Positions 1 through 10,869 of a stretch of 64,000 nt of DNA are shown here, piece after piece. Both the position numbers and the translations under genes were made by a program. Origin of the DNA: Stictocephala bisonia (Eukaryota; Arthropoda; Insecta; Hemiptera; Membracidae). Where the stretch lies: assembly GCA_035578905.1 (NCBI GenBank), contig JAQJVL010000001.1:5076001-5140000 (forward strand). The letters are read 5' to 3'. Each line of letters starts with the position of its first letter. Within the stretch, counting starts at the first letter, position 1. The notes beneath the pieces were generated by a model that saw only the letters and a list, made by a program, of their open reading frames with translations, did not search any database and was not told the DNA's origin.

Positions 1-1290
1 TTGAACATTTCGTCAAGAAATATTACTGTTAAGGAAATGGCGTTATTAAATATGAGTAATTAATTTCTCACTTAAATGCGTCCTTCACAAATGACGCAAT
101 ACGTTCTGCGTATATCCGTCATATGGTTCCAAAAATACCCAGGTCGTGGTTTCTAACCTTTGACAGTCTGTGTCGCTGGTGACCCTTTCTCCTAAGTCAA
201 ATTTAATAGACAGTTCCACTATCTGACATTCTGATTAACAGCGAGATATGCCGCTAGTCATGCAAACCGCTGTCGCTCTCCGCATTATGAAACAAAGCAA
301 TTGTATGTTATCAGCATATTGTGAAATATTATTTCTTACTGCGTAATTTTATGAAACGTGTTTTACTTCTATAAATAAAACTAGTTATTGTAACCTTTTG
401 GGGACCGAATATATTTCGTCATTTACATTTTTCCCTAGAGGATCGAAATGAAATATGGCCATTACTAAAATTCACGTTGAGGATCGATTGACGACATCAC
501 GTCACTGGAAGTTTGTTACATATAACATCCAATTTACCACTTACGATAACTTGTACGTCTTTGGATTGATACGCAGACATCCGATAATGTTTTTTTACGT
601 CTGGAGCCAGCTGTTGGAATATAACGACAATGAAAAGAACTGACAAGACAGAGAGCTAATTTTAACAGACGAATCTGACAGTACTAACAAAATATTTCAT
701 GTTATATTATTTTCAATTCGATTGTTAGAATTTGTTCAGTGTTTGTAAGTGATTAAGTTTAGACATCCATAAAACAGTTTCCCTCACGTAAAATATTTTT
801 TGTTTATGAGCAGTAAGCGTAAAAAATGTTTTTAAAAACAGAATACACTTTTTATTGACAAAATATAATTATTATAAGATGACTCTTTGGACATTTATTC
901 TGATAAAGTACTCAGTTAGAAACATTCTGGTCAAAGAAGTACTCTTATATTAGAACAGATTATTATTAGAACATTTTATGAATAAATAATAACTAGTTTA
1001 TTAGAACAGATGTTATGAATAAATGTATAAAGACTTGCGTTTCTGCAAAATTGTAGCCTAAATATTTTAGATGTCTCACTTGAAAAGTGAGCAAAAAAGT
1101 TCGCCCTTTTTTGTCGGTCCTCAAAGGGTTAATAGTTTAAAGTATTAATTGAATTATGACAATTTAATATTTTGTTTATAATCTATTCACACATAGGCTA
1201 AGTGAAACTTCATTCAGCCATAACATTAAATCATAATAAATAACGTAGATATAGCTTTACTACATTGAAATTAGAGTCGGTTTCAGGTTT
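1..1290. other. AT-rich spacer, no gene seen
   Basis: I see no coding region, RNA gene or recognisable repeat here. Short open frames, such as one at 455-643, have no recognisable motif and occur at the density expected of AT-rich noncoding DNA. Confidence 0.5.
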
Positions 1291-1302
1291 GAAACTATTT
1301 AC

Positions 1303-1512
1303 TTATTCCCAGTGGGGCATCAAGAACTCATCAATAGAGTAAATTGCTTTTGATACACAAAGACGTTGTAGTCGAGATTCAAATTGTGTTGGAATGAGGA
1401 AATCAGGAAGCTGGTTTATTAATCTGACTTCAGCTTAAGATGGAAGCTTTTCAAACATATAAGTTCTATGAAGCTGCGTTTGGAAAATATTCCTGCCTCT
1501 GTTGTTGCATGT
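1303..1512 (-). pseudogene. LINE reverse transcriptase C-terminal relic
   Basis: Read on the minus strand, this stretch encodes the last 50-60 residues of a non-LTR ORF2, ending at a TAA at 1303-1305. The segment contains SRLQRLCVSKAIYSIDEFL. This aligns closely with the C-terminus of LINE A at 6805-6960, which reads TRLRHLLVSKAFYSVDEFM, and with its upstream LINKLP motif, here LINQLP. Only the 3' end of the element is present, as expected from 5' truncation during target-primed reverse transcription. It is a fossil from the same lineage as LINE A. Confidence 0.75.
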
Positions 1513-1730
1513 ATGTATGTACATTGTCAACCTGAGTCAGTTCACACAGGATTTGGTACCCACTCATGTATGTACATTGCCAACCTGAGTCAGTTCACAA
1601 AGGATTTGGCACCCACTCATGTATGTACATTGCCAACCTAAGTCAGTTCACAAAGGATTTGGCACCCACTCTTGTATGTACATTGCCAACCTGAGTCAGT
1701 TCACACAGGATTTGGCACCCACTCATGTGT
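1511..1730. repeat. 53-bp minisatellite, about 4 copies
   Basis: The word ACATTG recurs at 1521, 1574, 1627 and 1680, giving a 53-bp period. Monomers differ by only a few substitutions. The array abuts the LINE relic on its left and runs directly into a different 105-bp array on its right. Confidence 0.85.
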
Positions 1731-3330
1731 GATTTTTGATGACCATCTTACACCCCACAAGTAACACGCCAGGAGCCATCCCACCCACACACAAAGGTCT
1801 GGTGCTAATGAGCAGGCCACCCACCCACTCATGTATGACATTGATATTCATCTTACACACCCACAAGTAACACGCCAAGAGCCATCCCATCCACACAGAG
1901 GGGTCTGGCGCTAAGAGCAGGCCACCCCCCCACTCATGTATGACGCTGATGGTCATCTTACACACCCACACGTAACACGCCAAGAGCCATCCTATCCATA
2001 TACAAAGATCTTGCGCTATGAGCAGGCCACCCACCCACTCATTTATGACATTGATGGCGATCTTACACACCCTCAAGTAACACATTGGTGGCCTTCCTAT
2101 CCACACACAAAGGTATAGCGCTATGAGCAGGCCACACACCCACTCATGTATGACGCTGATGGTCATCTTACACACCCACAAGTAACATATTGGTGGCCTT
2201 CCCATCCATACACAAAGGTCTGGCGCTAATGAGGAGGCCATCCATTCACTCATGTATAACATTGATGGCTATCTTACACACCATCAAGTAACACACTGGT
2301 GGCCTTCCTATCCATACACAAAGGTCCTGGTGATATGAGCAGGCCACCCACCCACTCATGTATTACGATGATGGTCATCTTACACACCCTCAAATAACAC
2401 ACTGGTGGCCTTCCTATCCATACACAAAGGTCCTGGTGATATGAGCAGGCCACCCACCCACTCATGTATTACGATGATGGTCATCTTACACACCCTCAAA
2501 TAACACACTGGTGGCCTTCCTATCCATACGCAAAGGTCTGGCGCTATGAACAGGCCACCCACCCACCCATTTATGACATAATGGCCATCTTACACACCCA
2601 CACATAACACGCCAAGAGCCATCCTATCCATACATAAAGAACTGGCTCTATGAGCAGGCCACCCACCCACTCATGTATGACGCTGATGGCCATTTTAATC
2701 ACCCTCAAGTAACACACTGGTGGATTTCCTATCCATACACAAACGTGTGGCGCTATGAGCAGGCCACCCACCCACTCATTTATGACGCTGATGGTCATAT
2801 TACAAACCCACACGTAACACGCCAAGAGCCATCCCATCCATACAGAAGGGTCTGGCGCTAAGAGCAGGCCACCCACCCACTCATGTATGACATTGATGGT
2901 GATCTTACACACCCTCAAGTAACACACTGGTGCCTTCCTATCCATACACAAAGGCATGGCACTAATGAGGAGGCCACCCACCCACTCATGTATGACATCG
3001 ATGGCCATCTTACACACCCACACGTAACACGCCAAGAGCCATCCTATCCATACACAAAGATCTGGCTCTATGAGCAGGCCACCCACCCACTCATATATGA
3101 CGCTGATGGCCATTTTACTCACCCTCAAGTAACACACTGGTGGCCTTCATATCCATACACAAGGGTATGGTGCTAATTGGGAGGCCATCCAGGGACTCAT
3201 GTATGAAATTGATGGCCATCTTACACACTCACACGTAACATGCCAAGAATAATCTCATCCATACACAAAGGTCTGGCGCTAATGAGCAGGCCACCCACCC
3301 ACTCATGTATGACGCTGATGGTTATATTCC
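1731..3330. repeat. 105-bp minisatellite, about 15 copies
   Basis: The unit ATGTATGAC recurs at 1831, 1936, 2041 (as ATTTATGAC), 2146 and 2252 and on to about 3307, with a 105-106-bp period. Each monomer carries a CCACCCACCCACTCATG segment resembling the G-rich minisatellites elsewhere in the window. Because 105 is a multiple of 3, both strands give long apparent open frames (for example 1723-2262 and 2571-3137 on the minus strand). These are translations of repeat units and not proteins. Confidence 0.9.
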
Positions 3331-3419
3331 ATATCCACATAAACACGTATAATCCCACCCATCCACCCACATGTTTGATGTTCGTGGACATCTCCACAAA
3401 AAACATAAAATGTCAATGA

Positions 3420-3999
3420 CCCAGCCAATTATACATATGAGTGATATTAAAAGTGATTTATGTAAATAACATTACTTCCATAAGTACATGGAAGGGTGGG
3501 AGGGCTGACGCCTTTGTATATAATTAATGTCATGTTTGACCTACTTGTCTTTTTAATCATTGTAATTGAATTCTAGATTAATAGTCAGTATAAGGGTAAA
3601 AATAAATATTTTAATCGCATTTTTGAAAACAACTTAACTTAGCATTACATTTTTTTATTCGTTTACTCCTAAATGAAAAGAAGTTTATTAGCACATAACT
3701 GTACTAGTCTTTGTAGAATTGTAATAACTGTTGAAAAATTTTGAATGAGTCGTGTGCCTGGTAAAAATAAGGTTATATTCATTTCAAAAGTAAAAATTTT
3801 CTGAAACAAAGGAAACTGCCGGTAAACTTTGTATTCTTTTTTGCTATTTGCATATCATGTTTTGATGATCAACCCACTAGTCTCAGCCTCCACTAGTAAG
3901 ACCATACTCACAATCATATTCTTGATTATTTTTCAATATCCACTTTCATTGATCTCTTGAGCTAAATAGCCCCTTCGCTGCTTGATTCTTTGATTACGT
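3420..3999. other. Spacer, nothing recognised
   Basis: AT-rich sequence between two minisatellites. I see no gene or repeat structure. Confidence 0.45.
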
Positions 4000-4253
4000 C
4001 GTCTACATCAAGGGACATATTCAAGTAAAGGGGTTTACTATCTCCTTACCTAACGTGACTACATCAAGGGACATGCTCAAGTAAAGGGATTTCCTATCTC
4101 CTTACCTACCGTGACTACATCGTCTACATCAAGGGACATACTCAAGTAAAGGGGTTTCCTATCTCCTTACCTAACATGACTACATCAAGGGACATACTCA
4201 AGTAAAGGGGTTTCCTATCTCCTTACCTACCTTGACTACAACTTCTGGTTATT
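4000..4253. repeat. 56-bp tandem repeat, 4 copies
   Basis: ACATCAAGGG starts at 4005, 4061, 4126 and 4182, so the unit is 56 bp and one copy is 9 bp longer through a duplicated ACATCGTCT segment. The copies are nearly identical. There is no coding potential. Confidence 0.85.
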
Positions 4254-4795
4254 TCATCAGTAATTTAATATATTCTCTTTCACTTCTTACGTAATTACTG
4301 TTATAATGTTTCATAAAGAACGTGGTTAATTTCATGCTAATACTATAGTTGTGGTAAATATTTTAGTGCATTACATGTTGTTATTTTGAAATATATTTGT
4401 TTCTATTGGACTGATTATGATTAAGCCTATTTATTTATTGAACATTTTCAACGATTCAACTTTAAAAAAATCAAATAAAAAACACCAATTTCCAGTCGTA
4501 TTGAGACGTTTTTACTTTATGTACATTGCTATTATAACCTAGCTGCCAATGAAAAATTATTTAGGGTTGTTATAGGTATATACCTTGCCAACCTATTTTT
4601 ATTCCATTATATGTTAAAACGGCTTTTTATCCATATCACTCATTATGCAAGTACAAAAATTGTCTTTGTAGACAATACACATATTTTGGGGATAATTGAC
4701 GTTCATGGTGTGAAAATTCTTAACGCCAAGCTGGTCATGTGATATATAATGTAATATTGTCTTTTCGGATCTTTTTCGGTAATTCACTTTCATAA
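4254..4795. other. Spacer, nothing recognised
   Basis: AT-rich sequence. A 61-codon open frame on the minus strand at 4614-4799 has no recognisable motif, and I do not consider it a gene. Confidence 0.4.
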
Positions 4796-4800
4796 CCATT

Positions 4801-4925
4801 ACTTAGGTTAACCTAACATAACCAAACCAAACTTAACGTAACATAACTAAATCTAACACAAACTAACCGAACCTAATATAATGTAACACAACAAAACAAA
4901 ACCTAACATAGCCTAACAAAAGTAG
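4801..4925. repeat. Degenerate CCTAA-like stretch
   Basis: About 120 bp made of variants of AACCTAACATAACC, with words such as CTAACATAAC and AACCTAATAT. It resembles a decayed run of the insect telomeric word CCTAA, and similar short words recur near 50737 and 63266. Simple-sequence drift is an equally good explanation, because no perfect tandem CCTAA run is present. Confidence 0.4.
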
Positions 4926-5700
4926 TCGTAGTGAAATAACGGAAAAGGTCTGTCTTTTCTTCCCGAAAATGTTACAGTCAAAACTATAAATGGTTGTATC
5001 ATTTTCGAGGAACTCGCAGGTTTATGATATAAGAGGCAGAAGGAAAGTTGTACCAAAGCTGGTCATTCGACATTATAACTTAATGAAATGAAATTAATTT
5101 AATTTTTCCCAGAAATATAAAGAAATACACAATTTTATACAGACTTACTAGCACAATAAATACATGTATAATAAGTATAAATATAAAATAAATTAAACTT
5201 AATACTTTCATAATTTTCATAATAATTCATAATACTTAATACATCATATTTTCATATTTTCCTTGTTAAAATACTAGCCATTGGGGAAAGGCCTTGGCGG
5301 AAGCCTGTGCGCAGACCCGAGACGATAAAAGGCTGAACGATAGCATTTTAGTATGTTACTTGAATAATAACATCTTAAAATAAAAGAAAATGGAAAATAT
5401 TGTTAGAATTAAAAAAGAAAATTGTATGGAAAATACGAAAAACTAGGGGGGAAACATACGGTACTTAAACATTTGTTAGAAGTGGAAAAAGTAATATATT
5501 ATAGATAAATAGATTGGTTTAATAAAAATAATTAAATTAAACTATTACAAACAAACAGAAGAGCTGAAGAATACTGTGCATCAGAGAGAGCATGGATAGC
5601 AAGAGGGAAGTGGAGGTTCAAAGTTCACATTGGATCAGGGCCGTGTCCAGTAATTGGATCTGATTATTGTCTCGGCCTCCTCAATTCTTAACTGTGATAA
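4926..5700. other. Spacer, nothing recognised
   Basis: AT-rich sequence with one GC-richer spot near 5280-5340. I see no gene or repeat. Confidence 0.4.
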
Positions 5701-5704
5701 AAAT

Positions 5705-6076
5705 TCACTGACTCTTTAAGAAAAATATAATTAATTGACAACCAAACATATTTAATTTGCCGAAGTGGTGACAAATATTTTTGTACAAAACACGCCCAAC
5801 ATAAAACGAATTAGTCTGTTTAATTGATTTAACAAGCCGTAACAGTATTATGCCAATATTTTGCGAAAATCTTGTATTATGCGAGTGTGAAACTGGTAAA
5901 AACAGAGAATCTAAATAATTAAAAATTTGCAATAAAAGAAACTTTACGTACAGTTGTCGGACTGTGAAGATGACACTTTCTTGAAAAAGATCAATAGTTG
6001 AATAACTTCTAGGTTTTTTAGTCCAATTTTGAGTATGTTTTTTTGCAAAATGTTCAATCAAAATGTTGTTTGACAT
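5705..6076 (-). pseudogene. LINE ORF2 C-terminal fragment
   Basis: This 123-codon frame contains SHSHNTRFSQN followed by VGRVLYKNI. That matches the H-x-NTR and (G)xxxYNxLP landmarks that end many jockey/CR1-type ORF2 proteins, as in LINE C near 37500 and the relic at 52326. Endonuclease and catalytic reverse transcriptase blocks are missing from the frame itself. An RT finger block lies just upstream on the same strand (6110-6330), so the two are probably parts of one internally deleted element. Confidence 0.5.
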
Positions 6077-6109
6077 TTACTTGTACTGTTTATGTGCCAA
6101 CACGTATTA

Positions 6110-6330
6110 TCCTAATTAAAAAACTAATTGTTCTCTAACCACTCGTTCAAGAATCTTAGAAAAAATACTGAGAAGAGAGATTGGCCGGAAGTTATTTTTA
6201 TCTTTGACATCGTTGGATTTAAAAAGAGGGAACACTTTAGCAAGTTAAAAAGCAGATGGAAAAATCCCACAGTGTAAGCTTAAATTTATAAGGTGACTTA
6301 GTGGCCTAGAAATAATTAAAGCATTCTGTT
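6110..6330 (-). pseudogene. Reverse transcriptase finger-domain relic
   Basis: The minus-strand reading contains LSHLINLSLHCGIFPSAF, a stop codon, then LAKVFPLFKSNDVKDKNNF and RPISLLSIFSKILERVV. This is the conserved N-terminal RT region of non-LTR elements, in the style of AKVIPLFKKGD and YRPISLLP. The YADD and PQG blocks are absent. An in-frame TAA sits before LAKV. It is a dead fragment whose family is distinct from LINE A. Confidence 0.7.
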
Positions 6331-6594
6331 TCATAATTGTGGTAGAGACGCCATTATATTACTGTCTTATATTCTTGGAAACAATAGTGCACTCAAAACT
6401 AAAAAGGATTGTTCTGTTTTCGAGAAACTCGCAGGTTTAAGAATTAGTACTTAGAATAAATTTAAGAACATTTTTCAGTAAATGGTAATGGCGACGAAGA
6501 ATCTTAGATGTTACATTAACAGTTACGAGAATGATGAAATAGACAATAATATCAAACATAACTATTTTACAATGAACCAAAAAGTCTTTTTTAC

Positions 6595-6804
6595 ATAAAT
6601 AAATAAATAAATAAACTTTTTTATTGCGTAGTAACAATTTTTGACATGTCATGCAATCGTCAACATAATATAAGTATAATATATAAAATGTATTAAAATT
6701 CTAAAACCAAACAACAAATTGTCATTCACTCCACATTCAAATACATATATTTCTAACATTCATACAGCCACAATCACACTGCCTTCCTGTCCTGCTATTT
6801 AATC
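6595..6804 (-). other. LINE A 3' untranslated region and tail
   Basis: About 210 bp between the ORF2 stop and the (TTTA)n tail. On the minus strand it carries TGACGATTGCATGACATG near 6645-6663 and CGCAATAAAA near 6619-6628. LINE B has TGACGATTGCGATGCATTA and TATGCAATAAAAC at the matching distance from its own tail. Terminal 3' sequences of CR1-like elements are known to be what the reverse transcriptase recognises, which could explain the conservation. Confidence 0.6.
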
Positions 6805-9797
6805 TTAATCTTCCCAGCGACTCATCATGAACTCATCCACAGAATAGAACGCTTTAGACACCAAGAGGTGTCTAAGTCGAGTTTTGAATTGAGTTTGGTT
6901 ATTAATTGGAAATCCTTCAGGGAGTTTGTTGATTAGTCTGACACCAACCTGATGTGGCATGTGGTCTGATAGTGCCAATCTATGTTGCTGTGTTCGGAGG
7001 TTGTCCCTGCCTCTAGTGTAGTATTGGTGAACGTTTCTGCCACGAATCAAGGAAGAACGTGATCTGCAGTATAGTATCACCTCATACATATAAAGGCAAG
7101 GTAAAGTCAGCAATTTTAACTCCCTAAAAGAATTCCGGCACGACTCTCTGTGGTTCAATTTAGCAATTATTCTGACAGCCTTTTTTTGAAGTTTAAAAAC
7201 TCTTTCCATTTTGCTTTTTGCACAACCTCCCCAAAGTCTCACTCCGTATGCCAGATGTGAATGTACCATGCCATAGTAGGCCATGATTAAGACGTTAGGC
7301 ACACAGAACTTTGCAAGATTGCGCAATGCATATATGCCTGAAGCAACTTTACCACAAACGTGGTCTATATGGTCGTCCCATGTCAGTCCCCTATCAAGGA
7401 ACATTCCAAGGAATTTTGTAGAATTTACCACCTCTAAAAGAGTGTCATCCAAGAAGACATGAGGTTGAGAATGGAGTTCCTGCTGTCGGAGACAAAAACT
7501 GATTACGTTGGATTTGGTTTGGTTTGATTTTAGATTCAGTTCACTGAAATGTTGAATGCAAGAACTTAGCTCTATAAAAGCTGTGATTTCTAATTCTTTG
7601 GATATTTTTCCTTTAATACAGAGAGTCGTATCATCGGCATATTGAATCAGTTCTCCATTCTGGATCACTGTATTCAATCTGCAGACATAGATTTAAAAAA
7701 GAAGTGGCCCTAGGACCGAACCCTGGGGGACTCCATGACGCATTCTATTTTTATTTGAAGTTACATTTGAAATCTGTACACACTGGTTCCGATCTTTAAG
7801 ATACGAAGTTAGCCAGCTGTGTGGTAAACCTCTAACTCCAGATTTTTCTAAAAGGTGCAACAGTGTCTCATGATGCACACAATCAAATGCTTTGGAGAGG
7901 TCAAGAAAAATACTAAGCACTTGTTCTTTACCCTCCAAGCCATCGACAACAGTGTCTAAAAGTTTATTGATTGCATCAATTGTGGATCTTTCCTTTCTAA
8001 ATCCAAATTGCTCTGGATTCAATAAATTGTGACTCTTAATGAAGCTTGAAAGTCTATCATAGAAGATCCTTTCGTAAATCTTACTAAAGACAGGAAGAAT
8101 TGAAATTGGACGATAATTGCTCTTGAGTAAAGGGTCGTCTTTTTTGTAAATTGGAATAACTTTTGCTGTCTTCAAAAGTGACGGAAAACGTCCTGATTCA
8201 AATGAAAAATTTATCAATTTTGTGAGTGGCTTCATCAAATGCTGACAGCACTGTTTTAAATCCATACAGACAACCCATTGGCATCGCAGGTTTTTTTTTG
8301 GGCGTAGTCTCTGAATGGCACTAGCCACCTCCTTCTCACATACCAGGGTCAAGGCCATAGATGCAACTGGTTCTGAAATATAGTTTATGAATTGGGGTTT
8401 GTTATACATTGTGTCCGGTAAAGCTACAGTGGTAAAATATTTGTTAAATTCTTTTGCTACAGTTAATTTATCTTGAACTATTTCTTCACCAATTTTTATT
8501 TCAATCGGTTTGGATTTATTGAATAATTTTGACTGTTGTGCTGACTTGTTGATAATTTTCCAAGCGGTTTTTGAAAAATTCTCACTATTGCTCAAAACTT
8601 TATTGGCATCATAGGCTTTAGCAGCTTGTATGACTTTTCTATAAATTCTCCTATATCTTCTGAAAAAGGTTATGAAATTTTCGTTTTGGGTTGTTACAAA
8701 TATTTTGTTAAAGAATTTGAGTTTTTTTCGTGAAATAAGAATTCCCTTGGTTATCCAAGAACAATTTTTCGGGAGTTTTGACTGTTTTGCATTCTTGAAA
8801 GGACAGGCTATGTCTAAATAATAAAAAATCCATTGTGAAAAGCATGATACATGTCATCAACATTATCATAGCTATTCAAGTAGTGCCATGTCTCACGTTT
8901 TAACAGATTTTTGAGTAGACTGGCGTTTTGGGAATTAATTTTCCTGGTAATATTAACTGGTGAAGATTGGGCTTCCAGAGTGCATCCACGAACCACAACC
9001 CCGAGTGCATAATGATCAGATACGGCAGTGTTCAAAACAGAGACTGTCGCATGAGGTATGTTAGTAATTACGTTGTCGATGGCAGTACTCGACATAGCAG
9101 TCACTCGTGTAGGTGAGTTCACGGACCAATTTAAATTGAATGTACTTAAGATATCGTGAAGTCACTGGGTGAGGGGGCAGGTGGGTTCTATTACATTAAT
9201 GTTGAGATCTCCTAGTAACAAAAACTTAACTGATTTTGAAAATAATATATTTAATAGGAACTCTAACTTGACAAAGAAAGAGTGGTTACAGCCATTAGGT
9301 GATCTGTATAAGCCGATTATACATACTTTCCCTAAGGAGTTTGATAAAACTTTAACACCATTGGCCTCAAAGTCAAAATCTGTACTATTTTCAACTATAA
9401 ATGGCTCAAATTTTAATGATTGCTTTACAAAAAGTGCCACACCTCCCCCCTTACTGTTTTTTCGACAAAAATAACTGGCTAATTGAAATTTCGTAATTTG
9501 GAAATGATTTATGGTTTCATGCCTGAAACCGTGTTCAGAGACTATGAACACATCTGATTGCAGCTCATCACAAATAAGCGAAAGCTCGTCTATTTTATTA
9601 GTAGCAATTCGAGCATTTTGGTGAACCAGTTTAATTGTTCCCGGGGAAAACTGTAATTTTGAGTCATTGAAAACAAACTTTTTCTGCGTGTTGTTATATT
9701 TTGATGTATCCTGTATCGTAGCAAAACAGGAAGGTGAATTTACTTTGTCAAGGTTAGTTAGTGTAGTCCGGAGGCTTGAGGAGGATTTCCTAAAAAA
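6805..9797 (-). pseudogene. LINE A ORF2: endonuclease and reverse transcriptase
   Basis: In minus-strand order the protein has an APE-type endonuclease (LVHQNARIATNKIDEL, SEHGF, GDLNIN, then SPTR and SDHY), a linker, and a reverse transcriptase with YRPISILPVFSKI, FLDLSKAFDCVHH, GVPQGSVLGPLLF and YADD. The C-terminus reads SKAFYSVDEFM. Three lesions are visible: TGA after CPLTQ at 9162-9164, a one-base frameshift in a T tract near 8822-8827, and TAA replacing a leucine codon after GPLLF at 7693-7695. The frame is open from the end of ORF1 (9797) with no ATG before the first catalytic asparagine. Normally it cuts target DNA and copies the element RNA; this copy cannot. Confidence 0.88.
9791..9797 (-). 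promoter_or_regulatory. Candidate -1 frameshift heptamer TTTTTTA in LINE A
   Basis: TTTTTTA lies at the ORF1-ORF2 junction. ORF2 begins at the codon AGG (9789-9791) whose first base is the last base of the heptamer. That is exactly the frame entered by a -1 slip on T TTT TTA, and the same arrangement is found in LINE B at 42493-42499. In this copy the end of ORF1 has drifted into the ORF2 frame and stops at TAA (9798-9800). A 7-base A tract at 9804-9810 (minus strand) is the likely place of the one-base change. Confidence 0.5.
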
Positions 9798-10869
9798 TTA
9801 CTCTTTTTTTATCTGAACCAAGTCAAAATTTACATTAAGATGTTCATTCGGAATGCCTTCGTTTGAAGAACTTCGCTTCACTGCTTCAGCAAAGGTCTCG
9901 TAGGGCAGTGTGATTGGGCCCGTGAGTGTGGTTGAAACTAAATGTGACACATGTGGCTCAGTAGAGGCGGTAGTTGTCCTCACATCCTTGGGGTCGTGGT
10001 GTTGCGGTGTAGGATGTGGTGGTCGATGTAGGTAACTCAGCCTCCCCACTATGAGACCAGCTAGTAGTCGCTTTCCACTCGCTCTCAAATGTAGACCAAG
10101 GGAAGTGTAGTGCTTCCGGGAAATAAAGCCTAAGTCTAGCCATTCAACGCCCTCATGACGACTACAAAGCTCCTTGATGTAGTGGTTGACTCGAGAGACA
10201 ACCCTGTGAATGGGACTTGTAAGTGTCAGATCGTATCTGGTTGGTAGAGAGCACACCAGCACTCTAGAAGTCTGCCTACATCTCTCAACAATTTCTTCAA
10301 TATGTTGGAATATGGTGTTTTGTCTTCCAGCAGACACGTCGTTGGTCCCGGCGAGTAGCACCAGACAGTTAGCATCGGGGTTAGTTGTCTTGGTTGTGGT
10401 TGAAGGAGCAATGCCAAGGAGCCCCGCTCCGGGCTTGCAGATACCGGTGATGTGGGAGTTGTGTGATATTCTCTCAGTCATCAGCGAAGCAATTCGTCGA
10501 GCGTGGCTGTCACCGACTACAGATACATTTGCAAATGGAATTTTTACCCTGGAATCATTCTTGGATGTAGTACTTGCAGCTGCCCTTTGTTTGGGGTGTT
10601 TGGCTGTGGATGTAGTTTGATTGTGTTTTTTATTTTGTTTTACTTTTGACTTTCTGTGGTAGGAAACTGTATGGAACGCTGTTTCCTCGGAATTAATGTT
10701 TTGAAGAATTTCAAAACTATTCTGTAGCGTGAGTGCAGTTGTTGCTGGAGTGGTGTGCTTGGGGCGATTGTGACTTGTGTTCAAGAGTGTGCGAAGAGTA
10801 CATTCACTTATGCTCGAATACTCACAACCATGGTTTTTTTTAAATACAAAGGAAACATGATTTATTTCT
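9798..10869 (-). pseudogene. LINE A ORF1: SGNH/GDSL esterase-like, N-terminus lost
   Basis: The frame enters open at 10869 without a start codon and ends at TAA 9798-9800. It has a basic, Thr/Ser-rich region and then an SGNH hydrolase-like domain: VVGDSHARRIASLM (block I, GDS), LLAGTNDVSAGR (block III, GTND) and SLGLHLRASGKRLL (block V, His). Such esterase-type ORF1 proteins are known in the CR1 group of non-LTR elements, and their role there is unclear. The tail FAEAV matches YSEAV in LINE B ORF1. The FLYWCH-like N-terminus seen in LINE B is not found here, probably because of 5' truncation. Confidence 0.75.

Larger units (their letters stand above)
6595..10869 (-). mobile_element. LINE A: 5'-truncated CR1/jockey-type non-LTR element
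   Basis: The element runs from an open ORF1 frame entering at about 10869 to a (TTTA)n tail at 6595-6615. It holds an esterase-like ORF1 and an endonuclease/reverse transcriptase ORF2, the usual layout of CR1-group elements with esterase ORF1. Damage is modest: a displaced ORF1 end, one frameshift and two stop codons in ORF2. The 3' untranslated region shares a terminal block with LINE B (about 6595-6663 versus 45599-45650), so the two are related families. The 5' part, including any N-terminal ORF1 domain, is missing. Confidence 0.85.

Noticed and set aside
4801..4925. Telomeric repeat tract
   Set aside because: Words resemble CCTAA, but no perfect tandem run exists and the tract is internal. 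It is kept only as a low-complexity feature.
9169..9474. Plus-strand open frame of 101 codons
   Set aside because: It is antisense to the LINE A endonuclease and has no independent motif.
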